Origin: WHSW01 sp963722175
GTDB lineage: Bacteria > Actinomycetota > Thermoleophilia > Solirubrobacterales > 70-9
Direction: 5' to 3'
Length of the DNA stretch: 64,000 nt
Assembly: GCA_963722175.1 (NCBI GenBank)
Contig: CAVRKA010000004.1
Span: forward strand, 806,001-870,000
The translations under genes and the position numbers were made by a program. The first letter of the stretch is position 1; each line of letters starts with the position of its first letter. Of the stretch, positions 1 through 7,549 are shown piece after piece. Under the pieces are notes generated by a model. The model ran no database searches, was not told the DNA's origin, and saw only the letters and a list, made by a program, of their open reading frames with translations.

Positions 1-343
1 CGAGGTCGGCGTTGTCCGACGTGCGCACCCGCGCGATCGCGTCCGCCTCGCCGGTGACGCTCCACGCCTCGGCCACCTCGGGGTGCTCGCGCAGCGTCCG
101 CGCGACCTCGGCCAGCGTCGTCCCGGGGCGGTAGAAGAGCTCGACCAGCGCCTCGGTGTCCCAGCCGAGCGCGGAGTGGTCGACGACGGCCGTGTAGCCC
201 TGCAGCGCCCCCGAGGCCCGCAGCCGGTCGACGCGCCGCTTCACCGACGGCGCGGTCAGCTTCACCCTCCCCGCGATGTCGTCGTAGGTTCGCCGGCCGT
301 CCTCGATCAGCAGCGCAAGAATCTCCCTATCAATCCCATCCAT
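1..343 (-). CDS. Lrp/AsnC family transcriptional regulator (3' end beyond window)
   Basis: Reading the minus strand from an ATG at 343 gives MDGIDREILALLIEDGRRTY and then DDIAGRVKLTAPSVKRRVDR, the classic AsnC-type helix-turn-helix. It is followed by the start of the ligand-sensing RAM domain (GYTAVVDHSALGWDTEALVELF..., then EVAEAWSVTGEADAIARV). The family binds DNA as multimers and usually senses amino acids. The frame is open to base 1, so about 114 residues are seen and the C-terminal end is missing. It is divergent from the DUF6421 gene, so it probably controls that gene and itself. No clear Shine-Dalgarno sequence precedes the ATG. Family is sure; ligand unknown. Confidence 0.93.
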   Translation of the reverse strand, partial: MDGIDREILALLIEDGRRTYDDIAGRVKLTAPSVKRRVDRLRASGALQGYTAVVDHSALGWDTEALVELFYRPGTTLAEVARTLREHPEVAEAWSVTGEADAIARVRTSDNADL

Positions 344-360
344 TCGCAGGATTCTTGCGC
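313..360. promoter_or_regulatory. 10-bp perfect inverted repeat spanning the Lrp start codon
   Basis: gcgcaagaat at 313-322 and attcttgcgc at 351-360 are exact reverse complements separated by 28 bases. One arm is inside the Lrp-like gene (codons 8-11); the other lies 8-17 bases upstream of its ATG. As DNA it could be an operator for an autoregulating Lrp-type protein. As RNA it would form a stem that holds the start codon in its loop. Confidence 0.55.
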
Positions 361-375
361 ACCGCCACCACAAAA

Positions 376-385
376 TCAATATTGA
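376..385. promoter_or_regulatory. AT-rich palindrome TCAATATTGA in the divergent intergenic region
   Basis: A perfect 10-bp palindrome lies between the divergent Lrp and DUF6421 genes. It is conspicuous because it is AT-rich in very GC-rich DNA. Lrp/AsnC proteins often bind AT-rich imperfect palindromes, so an operator is plausible; this is inference. Confidence 0.4.
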
Positions 386-419
386 CGACGCAAGGCGCGC
401 CCACTACCGTATGAATTAC

Positions 420-2573
420 ATGACGGCCGTGCCGAAAACCGCCCGCGTCCTCTTCGACGAGTCGCACTCCGAGGCGTGGACCATCCGGCCCGAGGTGGCG
501 GGGGCGATCCAGCCCTCCCACCCCGCCGACTCGTCGCTCGCCCACGCCGCGAGGGCGCTCGCCGGGCGCGAGTTCGAGATCGACGCCCACACGTCCGGCC
601 CGCTGACCGAGGCGGTGCTCTCCGAGACCGACGTGCTCGTCATCGCCCATCCGTCCGACCCGAAGTGGGAGGCGACCGTCGACGGTGGCTCGCCCCTGCT
701 CGAGCCGGCCGAGATCGAGGCGATCGACTCCTTCGTCCGCGCCGGCGGTGGCCTGATCGTGCTCGGCGAGACCGAGCAGGACAAGTACGGCTCGAACCTC
801 AACGACCTCCTCGCCCGCTTCGACGTCCGGGTCGAGTCGGCGACCCTGCAGGACTATCAGCACCATCACGGCGACGCCCCCTCCTGGGTGCTCGCGGCGC
901 TCGGCGACGCTCCCGGCGAGCCCGCCCCCGCGGGCGCCGACCCGCTCGCCGGCGTCGCCTCCGCCTGCTTCTACCGCGCCGGCTACCTCTCGACCGCCGA
1001 ACACCTGCATTCACGCGCGGGCCAGAACAACGGCTCCTTTGGTGACCCGCGCGCTCGTGCCCGGGTGATCGCCCGCGCTCACGCGACCGCCTCGCATCCC
1101 AACGCCCCGCTCGCCGCCGTCCTCGGCCACGGCGACGGCCGCGTCGTCGTCTTCTCCGACTCCGACCTGTTCGGCGACGACTGCATTGCCGACCTCGACC
1201 ACGAGGCCCTGTGGCTCAACCTCGTCTACTGGGCGGCGCAGCCGCGCTTCGCCGCCGACCCCGCCGACCACAGCTCGCCGGTCACTGACGACCCGGCGTG
1301 GATCCGCCTCAAGGCCGCGGTCGAGGAGCTCCGCGTCACCGAATCGTCCGACGGCTCGATCGACACCTCGGAGCACGACCCCGAGAAGCTCCGCAACCTC
1401 GCGCTCGCGATCGCCGAATCCGCCCAGGCGCTGAAGTCGCGTTTCCCGCATCAGGAGGACTACATCGACGCCCTCAGCTCGGACACCGTCGCCTGGGCCG
1501 ACGCCGGCTTCCCGAAGCCCGCCTTCGACCGCTCGCTCGAGGCCTTCCACCCCGAGCGCGACCGCCGCGACGCGATCGAGCACCTCGCCGTCTTCCCGAT
1601 GTACAAGCAGAACGCCTCCACCGACACCTGCTTCGAGGCGCTCATCGTCCGCGTCCCGTGGCCCGAGTGGATCGCCGAGCTCGAGTCCGCCCGCTTCGAC
1701 AACCCGAAGTTCCTCCCGGTCACCTTCGCCGACTGCACCTCCGGCTACGACTCGGAGTGCGCAGTCCTGTTCCCGGAGACCTTCTCGACCGCCGAGCGCC
1801 CCTCCGACTACTACTTCGGGGCGATCTTCTGCGACCGCGAGGCCGAGCGCTTCCGCCGCGTCTGCGGCGGCGCGGCCGAGATCCTGCGCCTCAACCTGCC
1901 CCCGGACGCCGCCTGCCTGCTCGAGTCGCGCCGGCTGTCCGAGTCCGCATACATGCTCTGGGACCTGATCCACGACCGCACCCACATGCGCGGCGACCTC
2001 CCCTTCGACCCGTTCATGATCCGCCAGCGCAGCCCCTACTGGATGTACTCGCTCGAGGAGCTCCGCTGCGACCTGACCGCGTTCGCCTCCGCCGTCGAGC
2101 TCGAGCGCGAGGGATTCGCGTTCGCCCGCCACGTCCAGTACGCGATCCTCTTCGACCGCCTCTTCCGCTTCCCGGTCACCGGCTCGCGGGTCCGCAACTA
2201 CGACGGCCTCGGCGGCCAGCTCCTGTTCGCCTTCCTGCACCGCGAGGGCTATCTGCACTGGACCGACAACCGGCTGACCCTCGAGTGGGGCCGGATCGCC
2301 GAGGGGGTCGAGCGCCTGCGCGAGCGCGTCCAGGAGCTCTACCACTCCGGGATCGACCGCTCGAAGCTGGGCCAGTGGATCGCCGCCCACGACCTGGTCG
2401 CCGAGTACGTGCCGCCCGCCGAGCGCTCCGTCTGGGCGCGCGAGCGCCGCGACCTCCCCGAGGTCGAGGAGCCGAAGCAGCTCGTCGACCTGGTCCGTGA
2501 CGACGAGTTCCCGCTCAGCCTCTTCTACACCCAGCTGCAGCCGAAGCTCGAGCCGGTGCTGACGCGGGCTTGA
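420..2573 (+). CDS. DUF6421 family protein (N-terminal amidotransferase-like domain)
   Basis: About 717 residues. Residues ~5-270 look like a ThuA/class I glutamine-amidotransferase-like fold: VLFDESHSEAW, then VLVIAHPSDPKWE, FVRAGGGLIVLGE and later VVVFSDSDLFGDD. The long C-terminal part (ESAYMLWDLIHDRTHMRGDLPFDPF, HDLVAEYVPPAERSVW) is the DUF6421-type region, rich in His, Asp and Glu; its biochemical role is unknown to me. An ATG at 411 is in frame, but TACCGT at 405-410 looks like a -10 element, which puts a leaderless start at the ATG at 420. It is divergent from the Lrp-like gene. Family assignment is by recollection of conserved features; function unassigned. Confidence 0.8.
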   Translation: MTAVPKTARVLFDESHSEAWTIRPEVAGAIQPSHPADSSLAHAARALAGREFEIDAHTSGPLTEAVLSETDVLVIAHPSDPKWEATVDGGSPLLEPAEIEAIDSFVRAGGGLIVLGETEQDKYGSNLNDLLARFDVRVESATLQDYQHHHGDAPSWVLAALGDAPGEPAPAGADPLAGVASACFYRAGYLSTAEHLHSRAGQNNGSFGDPRARARVIARAHATASHPNAPLAAVLGHGDGRVVVFSDSDLFGDDCIADLDHEALWLNLVYWAAQPRFAADPADHSSPVTDDPAWIRLKAAVEELRVTESSDGSIDTSEHDPEKLRNLALAIAESAQALKSRFPHQEDYIDALSSDTVAWADAGFPKPAFDRSLEAFHPERDRRDAIEHLAVFPMYKQNASTDTCFEALIVRVPWPEWIAELESARFDNPKFLPVTFADCTSGYDSECAVLFPETFSTAERPSDYYFGAIFCDREAERFRRVCGGAAEILRLNLPPDAACLLESRRLSESAYMLWDLIHDRTHMRGDLPFDPFMIRQRSPYWMYSLEELRCDLTAFASAVELEREGFAFARHVQYAILFDRLFRFPVTGSRVRNYDGLGGQLLFAFLHREGYLHWTDNRLTLEWGRIAEGVERLRERVQELYHSGIDRSKLGQWIAAHDLVAEYVPPAERSVWARERRDLPEVEEPKQLVDLVRDDEFPLSLFYTQLQPKLEPVLTRA

Positions 2574-2712
2574 CCGCCCCGTAGCGGTGTGGTAGGCCTG
2601 ACACATCCATCGGCTCCGGATCGAATCGATGAGCCAAAGCAGTAGCTGAAGCGGCCAGACGCGAGTCCGGCTTTCGGGATGGAGCCCGAACCACGACAGT
2701 TGGGAGGACCCA

Positions 2713-3675
2713 ATGTCGAAGCGCTTAGGCGAGCACCTGCGCTCGAACGTGGTCGGCTACGTCGCGATATTCCTGTTCGCGATCGGCGGCACGGCCTACG
2801 CCACGCATCCGGGCGGCGCGAACACGATCGACAGCGGCGACATCATCAACGGACAGGTCACCGAGCCCGATATCGCCACCAACGCGGTGCGATCGCCGGA
2901 GATCCTGAACGACTCGGTGGCCGGTGGCGGCCTCGAACAGCAGGACCTCCAGGCGAGCTCGGTCGGCGCCTCTGAGATCCGCAACAACGCGGTCGCGGGC
3001 GCCGAGGTCGAAGACGACTCGCTGGGCTCGGCCGATCTGGGCGGGGACTCGGTCGGCAGCTCCGAGGTCCTCGACGGCAGCCTGGGCCAGAGCGATCTGG
3101 GCACTGACTCGGTCGGCAGCGACGAGATCCAGACCGGCGCGGTCCACAGCGACGAGCTCGCCGGCACGGGATTCGGCAACAACGGATTCAACGGTGACGA
3201 GGAGATCGTCGACGGGTCGATCACCGGGTTCGACATCGGAGCCAGCGAACTGGGCGGCGGCCACATCGCCAACGGCTCGCTCAACGGCGCCGACATCGCC
3301 GGCGGGCTGGCCTCGGGTGCGGCGCAGAACGCCGCAGTGGTCACGATCGCGGGCGGCGCCGGCACCGACGTGGTCACAGCCGCGATCACGAACGAGAGCA
3401 CGAGCCAGTTCATCATCAACGGGGTCGCCGAGCTGCAGGGCGCCGAGTCCGACGAGAGGGCGCTGTGCCGCGTCCTGCTCGACGGCAGCCAGCTCAGCCT
3501 CAGCTACGAGTCGACGTTCGACGACATCGGCACAAGCAACGAGGCCACGGTGGCCGTGAACACGCTCGCGAACGCCGTTGCCCCCGGGGCGCACACGGTG
3601 GCGATGAACTGCATCTCGCTAGCCGGGACGATCGTCAAGGACGACGCGGGCATCAACGCGATCGCGATCCCGTAG
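2713..3675 (+). CDS. secreted SVGSxE/DL-repeat surface protein
   Basis: 320 residues. The start is fixed by GGAGG at 2703-2707, five bases before the ATG. Residues 1-33 form a signal peptide (basic SKRLGEHLRS, hydrophobic VVGYVAIFLFAIGGTAYA). Residues ~37-200 are about a dozen ~10-residue repeats of the type [DE]DSxGSADLGGDSVGSSEV, rich in Ser, Gly and Asp, likely a beta-solenoid or stalk. Residues ~205-320 form a compact domain with two Cys (CRVLLDG, MNCISLAG). It is related to the protein at 4442. The type is common in Thermoleophilia; no function is known to me. A 6-bp hairpin (2673-2690) lies in the leader. Confidence 0.85.
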   Translation: MSKRLGEHLRSNVVGYVAIFLFAIGGTAYATHPGGANTIDSGDIINGQVTEPDIATNAVRSPEILNDSVAGGGLEQQDLQASSVGASEIRNNAVAGAEVEDDSLGSADLGGDSVGSSEVLDGSLGQSDLGTDSVGSDEIQTGAVHSDELAGTGFGNNGFNGDEEIVDGSITGFDIGASELGGGHIANGSLNGADIAGGLASGAAQNAAVVTIAGGAGTDVVTAAITNESTSQFIINGVAELQGAESDERALCRVLLDGSQLSLSYESTFDDIGTSNEATVAVNTLANAVAPGAHTVAMNCISLAGTIVKDDAGINAIAIP

Positions 3676-3697
3676 GAGGCGCTGAAGCTCCGAGCTT

Positions 3698-3723
3698 GGG
3701 CCGGGCCCACGCGGGGCCGGCCC
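3698..3723 (+). terminator. strong GC hairpin after the repeat protein (terminator or mRNA-end structure)
   Basis: GGGCCGG (3698-3704) pairs perfectly with CCGGCCC (3717-3723), and the loop can add three more C-G pairs. It lies 22 bases after the stop codon of the repeat protein and upstream of the next Shine-Dalgarno sequence. There is no T-run, so it may be a processing or attenuation structure rather than an intrinsic terminator. Confidence 0.4.
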
Positions 3724-3745
3724 GGCCGGACCCAGGAGGACAGGT

Positions 3746-3772
3746 GTGGTCAACGCAGTGACAGATCGATGA
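3746..3772 (+). CDS. eight-codon leader ORF overlapping the next start (ATGA)
   Basis: AGGAGG at 3734-3739 sits six bases before GTG 3746, the ideal distance, but 29 bases before the ATG at 3769. The GTG frame encodes only eight residues (MVNAVTDR when the GTG is read as Met), and its TGA (3770-3772) overlaps the ATG of the following gene as ATGA. This is the layout expected for translational coupling by termination and re-initiation. The peptide may have no role of its own. Confidence 0.45.
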   Translation: MVNAVTDR

Positions 3773-4278
3773 TTGGGCGCAGGGTGTGGCTCATCACCAC
3801 GCTCGTCGTCGTCGGGCTTGGCGCGGCCGGGCTCTACGCCGATCATGAGGCCCGGTTGGGCGGTCCGACGACGGAGCCGGTCGCGGCGGCGCCCGCCGGC
3901 GTGCAGCCCCTCGGCGGCGCGGAAAAGGAAACGACCATCACGGCCGCGCCAACGAGCGACGAGAGCCCGAGCGACGACGGCGTCGAGAAGTCCCTCGCCA
4001 AGGCCGGGGTGGCGCCGACCAGTGCGGCCAAGGCTCGTTCGGACGCGTCCGAGCAGAACAAGGACGATCGCGGCGCGCCGCCGACGCCGGCCAAGCCCGC
4101 GCCTCCGGCGGGCGAGCCCGACCCGGTGGGCGACATCCCGGAACCGCCGGAAGGCAACGTCCCGGCCCACTCGCCTGCCCTGCAACACCCCCACCGGTAC
4201 GGCGATCGCGAGTCGTACGAGGGAGTGCCGCCGGGCCAGGCACCCGAGACCCGGGGCGGCGCCGGCCGCGGCAACTGA
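3769..4278 (+). CDS. membrane-anchored low-complexity protein
   Basis: 169 residues. Residues 1-24 (MIGRRVWLITTLVVVGLGAA) form a signal anchor. The remainder is extracytoplasmic, rich in Pro, Ala, Glu, Asp and Ser without Cys, and probably disordered (ends ...GQAPETRGGAGRGN). It lies between two repeat-type secreted proteins on the same strand, so a cell-surface role is likely. There is no Shine-Dalgarno sequence at the proper distance; the start probably depends on the overlapping eight-codon leader ORF. No family recognised. The shifted reading from 3773 is an Arg-rich shadow. Confidence 0.6.
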   Translation: MIGRRVWLITTLVVVGLGAAGLYADHEARLGGPTTEPVAAAPAGVQPLGGAEKETTITAAPTSDESPSDDGVEKSLAKAGVAPTSAAKARSDASEQNKDDRGAPPTPAKPAPPAGEPDPVGDIPEPPEGNVPAHSPALQHPHRYGDRESYEGVPPGQAPETRGGAGRGN

Positions 4279-4358
4279 GTCGCGCTTTGGCCCGGCCGCC
4301 GCGAGCGGGCCCCCGGACCGCCGCGCAAAAGGGCCGCTCTAGTCGGCTGTCGGAGAAC

Positions 4359-4364
4359 TAGAAT
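4359..4364 (+). promoter_or_regulatory. -10-like element TAGAAT ahead of the second repeat protein
   Basis: TAGAAT stands out in the GC-rich 163-base gap 4279-4441. It would start a transcript near 4371 with a ~70-base leader ending in GGAGG (4431-4435), six bases before ATG 4442. No convincing -35 was seen. Confidence 0.4.
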
Positions 4365-4441
4365 CCGCACGCTCAGCCAGACCATCGAACCGGTGGGGGA
4401 ACGACCGCCGGCGACCGCCACACCAAACATGGAGGTTTGGA

Positions 4442-5167
4442 ATGACCGGTCGGATCCGACACCACATCCGTGGCAACGCGGTCGCCTATCTGGCGCTCTT
4501 CTTCGCCCTCACCGGCACCGCAATCGCCGCGAACACGGTCGGCTCCGCCGACATCATCAACGGCGAGGTGAAGGCGGTCGACATCGGCACCGGCGAGCTG
4601 ACCTCTGCCGACATCCTCAACGGCACCGTCGACCGCCAGGATCTGGCCAACAGCGCGGTCGCCGGCCCGAACATCCTCAGCGGCGCGGTCAGATCGCCCA
4701 AGGTCGCCAACGACAGCCTCACCGGCGCCGACATCGACGAGGATCACATCAATCTCATGCTCGGAGCCTGGCACGAGGTCGGCGAGGCCGGGGAGCCGCC
4801 GTTCACCGCCACGGCCACCTGCAGCTGGAAGAACTTCGACTCCCTGCACAACTCGGCCGGGTTCCTGCTCGACCGTCACGGCTTCGTGCACCTGAAGGGC
4901 ATGGTCGACGCGGAGGACGTCGACCTCGGGTGCGACCTCACCGGCTTCCCGGCGGAGGCGATCATCTTCCAGCTGCCCGACGGCTACCGCCCGGCGTCAC
5001 ATGAGGTCCACGTCGCGATCAGCAACGGCGCGCTCGCCCAGGTCAACGTCGACCCGTCCGGCAGCGTCGCCGTGGTCAGTCCGCCGACGACGACGGACGA
5101 CGCGAAGGAGTGGGTCTCGCTCGACGGGATCACCTTCCGCTGCACGCCATCGGGCGACTGTCAGTAA
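4442..5167 (+). CDS. secreted SADI-repeat surface protein
   Basis: 241 residues with a strong Shine-Dalgarno sequence. A signal peptide (residues 1-31, GNAVAYLALFFALTGTAIAA) is followed by 10-residue repeats, residues ~33-100 (NTVGSADIINGEVKAVDIG..., ADILNGTVDRQDLANSAVAG). A C-terminal globular domain (~105-241) has Cys pairs (TCSWKNFD, LGCDLTGFP, FRCTPSGDCQ) and the phrase FQLPDGYRPASHEVHVAISN, which resembles receptor-binding or tail-fibre-like beta domains. It is paralogous in plan to the protein at 2713. Surface exposed by inference; binding partner unknown. Confidence 0.85.
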   Translation: MTGRIRHHIRGNAVAYLALFFALTGTAIAANTVGSADIINGEVKAVDIGTGELTSADILNGTVDRQDLANSAVAGPNILSGAVRSPKVANDSLTGADIDEDHINLMLGAWHEVGEAGEPPFTATATCSWKNFDSLHNSAGFLLDRHGFVHLKGMVDAEDVDLGCDLTGFPAEAIIFQLPDGYRPASHEVHVAISNGALAQVNVDPSGSVAVVSPPTTTDDAKEWVSLDGITFRCTPSGDCQ

Positions 5168-5229
5168 CGACATCCGGCGTACCGGAGGCATAGCCGCCCT
5201 TTAGGGGCCCGCCTAAGCTCTCCGGGTCC

Positions 5230-5760
5230 ATGGACGAACGCCGGCCCCGCATCGACCTGTTCGCCATCGCGCTCGGCGCGGTCGGACTGCTGACGCTGAG
5301 CTTCTTCAGCTCCCGCAACGGCGCGGCGGTGGTGATGTGCACGATCGTGATCGTCGGCCTGCTCTGCGCCCGGCTGGTCGGCCTCTCCAATCGTGCCCTG
5401 GTGCCGGTTGCCCTCGGCTTCGTCGTCCTCCTCTACCTGGTCTGGATCAACCCGCCGTTCGAGTCCGACCATCGCAACAGCGCGCTGATCCACGGCATCG
5501 GCGGGGTGCTGGTCGGGTGGGCGGCCGCCGAGTACCTGCGCGGCCGGGTCGAGTGGCCGCTGTGGGCGATCGGCGCCGTCGCGGTCGTTTTCGGGCTGAC
5601 CCTGGTCTGGGAGCTCGGCGAGTACCTCGGCGACCGGGCACTCGACACCGCGCTGATCCCGAGCAAGCGCGATTCTGCGATCGACATCACCTTCGGGACG
5701 ATGGGCGGCGCCTTCGGCGTCCTGCTCGCCTCGCTCGTGCCGGCGCGCTTCTGGCGATAG
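5230..5760 (+). CDS. small multi-pass membrane protein (VanZ/DUF2238-like)
   Basis: 176 residues with about five membrane segments. The stretch LVWELGEYLGDRALDTALI followed by SKRDSAIDITFGTMGGAFG matches the W-E-x-x-E ... D-x-x-x-D-x-x-x-G-x-x-G-G pattern of the YjdF/DUF2238 and VanZ-like superfamily. Function in this superfamily is mostly unknown. TAAGCT at 5214-5219 lies ten bases before the ATG, so the transcript may be nearly leaderless. Only ten bases separate it from the following SDR gene. Confidence 0.7.
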   Translation: MDERRPRIDLFAIALGAVGLLTLSFFSSRNGAAVVMCTIVIVGLLCARLVGLSNRALVPVALGFVVLLYLVWINPPFESDHRNSALIHGIGGVLVGWAAAEYLRGRVEWPLWAIGAVAVVFGLTLVWELGEYLGDRALDTALIPSKRDSAIDITFGTMGGAFGVLLASLVPARFWR

Positions 5761-5770
5761 GTTGGGGGAC

Positions 5771-6490
5771 ATGGCTTCGCTCGAAGGACGCGTCATCGCG
5801 ATCGCCGGCGCCGCCGGCGGGCTCGGCCCGGTGGTCTGCGAACGCCTCGCCGCCGCCGGCGCCACGCTGGCGCTCACCGACCGCGATCAGGGCCGCCTCG
5901 ACGAGGTGGTCGCCGATCTCGGGCTCGGCGACGACCGCATCGACGCCCGGGTCGTCGACCTGCTCGACGAGCCGAGCGCGGTCGGCTGGGCGAAGGCGCT
6001 CGGCGAGCGCTTCGGGCGCACCGACGGGCTCCTGCACCTGGTCGGCGGCTGGAAGGGGGGCGAACCGCTGGCGACCTTCCCGCTCGACGACTACGAGTTC
6101 CTGCACGACCTCCTCGTCCGCACCGTGATCCACACCACGCGGGCCTTCCACGACGCGCTCGCGGCGTCCGAGCACGGCCGCTTCGTGCTCGTCTCCTCCT
6201 CGCAGGCGCAGGCCCCCGACGGCACGAACGCCGCCTACGGCGCGACCAAGGCGGCGGCGGAATCCTGGACCCTGGCGCTCGCCAACAGCTTCCGCAAGGC
6301 CGACTCGGCGGCGACCGCCAACATCGTCGTCATCAACGCGATCGTCACCCCGCGGATGCGCGAGGAGAGCCCGGACAAGGCGTTCAAGACCTTCACCTCG
6401 GCCGAGGAGATCGCCGCGGCGATCGAGTTCGTCTGCTCCGACGGGGCGCGGAAGATGAACGGCAAGCGGCTGGCCCTCTACCCGGCGTAG
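5771..6490 (+). CDS. SDR family NAD(P)-dependent oxidoreductase
   Basis: 239 residues from ATG 5771. It has the nucleotide-binding glycine motif GAAGGLGPVV (~residues 12-21), an Asp after beta-2 (LTDRDQGRLDE, favouring NAD), SSSQAQAPDGTNAAYGATKA with catalytic Ser and Y-x-x-x-K, and a short C-terminus typical of the classical fold. TAGGTT at 5758-5763 lies seven bases upstream, over the end of the previous gene. GGGGG before the ATG could also act as a ribosome site. A TTG at 5762 is in frame but less likely. The substrate cannot be read. It may be functionally tied to the aldolase-like gene at 8459 and the DUF6421 gene. Confidence 0.88.
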   Translation: MASLEGRVIAIAGAAGGLGPVVCERLAAAGATLALTDRDQGRLDEVVADLGLGDDRIDARVVDLLDEPSAVGWAKALGERFGRTDGLLHLVGGWKGGEPLATFPLDDYEFLHDLLVRTVIHTTRAFHDALAASEHGRFVLVSSSQAQAPDGTNAAYGATKAAAESWTLALANSFRKADSAATANIVVINAIVTPRMREESPDKAFKTFTSAEEIAAAIEFVCSDGARKMNGKRLALYPA

Positions 6491-7380
6491 CCGAGCTCGT
6501 CCAGCTTCGGGCCGATGATCCGGTCCAGAGCATCCCGCTCGTCCTGCTTCAGGTTCTCCCGCCAGAGGCCGGGCGTGGCGGCCCGGTAGAAGCGCTGGGA
6601 GCCGCGATTCTCGGTCGCAATCGACTCGAACGCGTGGTCCGCGACGATCCGCGCGAGCTCGGCCTCGCCGATCGGAAGCTGCAGGAACTCGAAGACCTCA
6701 CGCAATTTCTCGACCGGACTCGCCAGCAGATCCTCGTAGCGCAGGGTGTGCGTGGGACCCGGATGGGTGCGGACGGCGGCTTGGACCATCTCGGTCCGCC
6801 AGAGCCACTTGTGCGCCTGCTCCTCAACGAATTCGAGACGCTGCGACTCCTGGATCCCCTGCGCTCCGGGGAACTCCTTCGACACCCAGGAGCCCGCGAG
6901 GTTGGCTGCCAGCCCGGAATCGACGACGTCCCGTCCGTCGCGGAGCAGGAAGAGGAGCCGCGACTTCGGCAGCGACGATGAGATCAGATCGGCCGATTGG
7001 GACCCGGCGGGTTCCTTGATCACGGCAACCGCCTTCGCGACGGACGCCTCGGGTGGATAGCGGACCACCTGGGCCAGGAATCGCTCGCGCAGGAGCTTGC
7101 CCAGCGCCGGCGTGACCACATGCGAGAACTGGGTTGCGAAGAACTGATGGGGCTTTTCCGCCTGGGCCTTGCGGAGCGTGAACGAGTCGAGGTCGAGATG
7201 CTGGTGGGTCAAGCCCCGCTCATCCGACAGAAACGGGGTCAGGTAGGCGCCGATATGGGGTTCGTTGATCGGCACCACCCTGCGATCGTCGGCGAGCATG
7301 TAGAGGAGCCAGGTGCTGCCGCTCCGAGGCGAGCCGAGGATCCACGCGATCCGTGATTCGAATCCGCGCCTTGCGCTCAC
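6478..7380 (-). CDS. sulfotransferase family protein
   Basis: 300 residues from GTG 7380. It has the 5'-phosphosulfate loop WILGSPRSGSTWLLYML at residues ~13-29 and the 3'-phosphate motif LLFLLRDGRDVVDSGLAAN at ~145-163. PAPS-dependent sulfotransferases move sulfate to hydroxyls on glycans, lipids or small molecules. It overlaps the SDR convergently by 13 bp. It is well separated from the lasso-peptide genes, so a role there is possible but not indicated. Acceptor unknown. Confidence 0.88.
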   Translation of the reverse strand: MSARRGFESRIAWILGSPRSGSTWLLYMLADDRRVVPINEPHIGAYLTPFLSDERGLTHQHLDLDSFTLRKAQAEKPHQFFATQFSHVVTPALGKLLRERFLAQVVRYPPEASVAKAVAVIKEPAGSQSADLISSSLPKSRLLFLLRDGRDVVDSGLAANLAGSWVSKEFPGAQGIQESQRLEFVEEQAHKWLWRTEMVQAAVRTHPGPTHTLRYEDLLASPVEKLREVFEFLQLPIGEAELARIVADHAFESIATENRGSQRFYRAATPGLWRENLKQDERDALDRIIGPKLDELGYAG

Positions 7381-7549
7381 CGTTCGGATTCGATCGCGTA
7401 GCGCGACCGCTGCCCGCCGAGCCGGGCCCCGAGCTCTCGCCGCGCCGCCGATCGCGCAATCCTACCTTCGTGGGCGGCCCAGGCCGGCCAGCCGGGTTTC
7501 TCGCGGTCTAGCGGCGCAAATCGGCCAACGACCGCTTAGGATTTCCCCC

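Noticed and set aside
6478..7380. Sulfotransferase as a tailoring enzyme of the lasso cluster
   Set aside because: It is separated by the RTX-like and aldolase-like genes on the opposite strand, and several other sulfotransferases in the window belong to glycan genes. There is no evidence beyond proximity.
7313..7549. N-terminal extension of the RTX-like protein to 7313
   Set aside because: The added 79 residues are Arg/Ala/Pro noise overlapping the divergent sulfotransferase, and the signal peptide begins right after TTG 7550.
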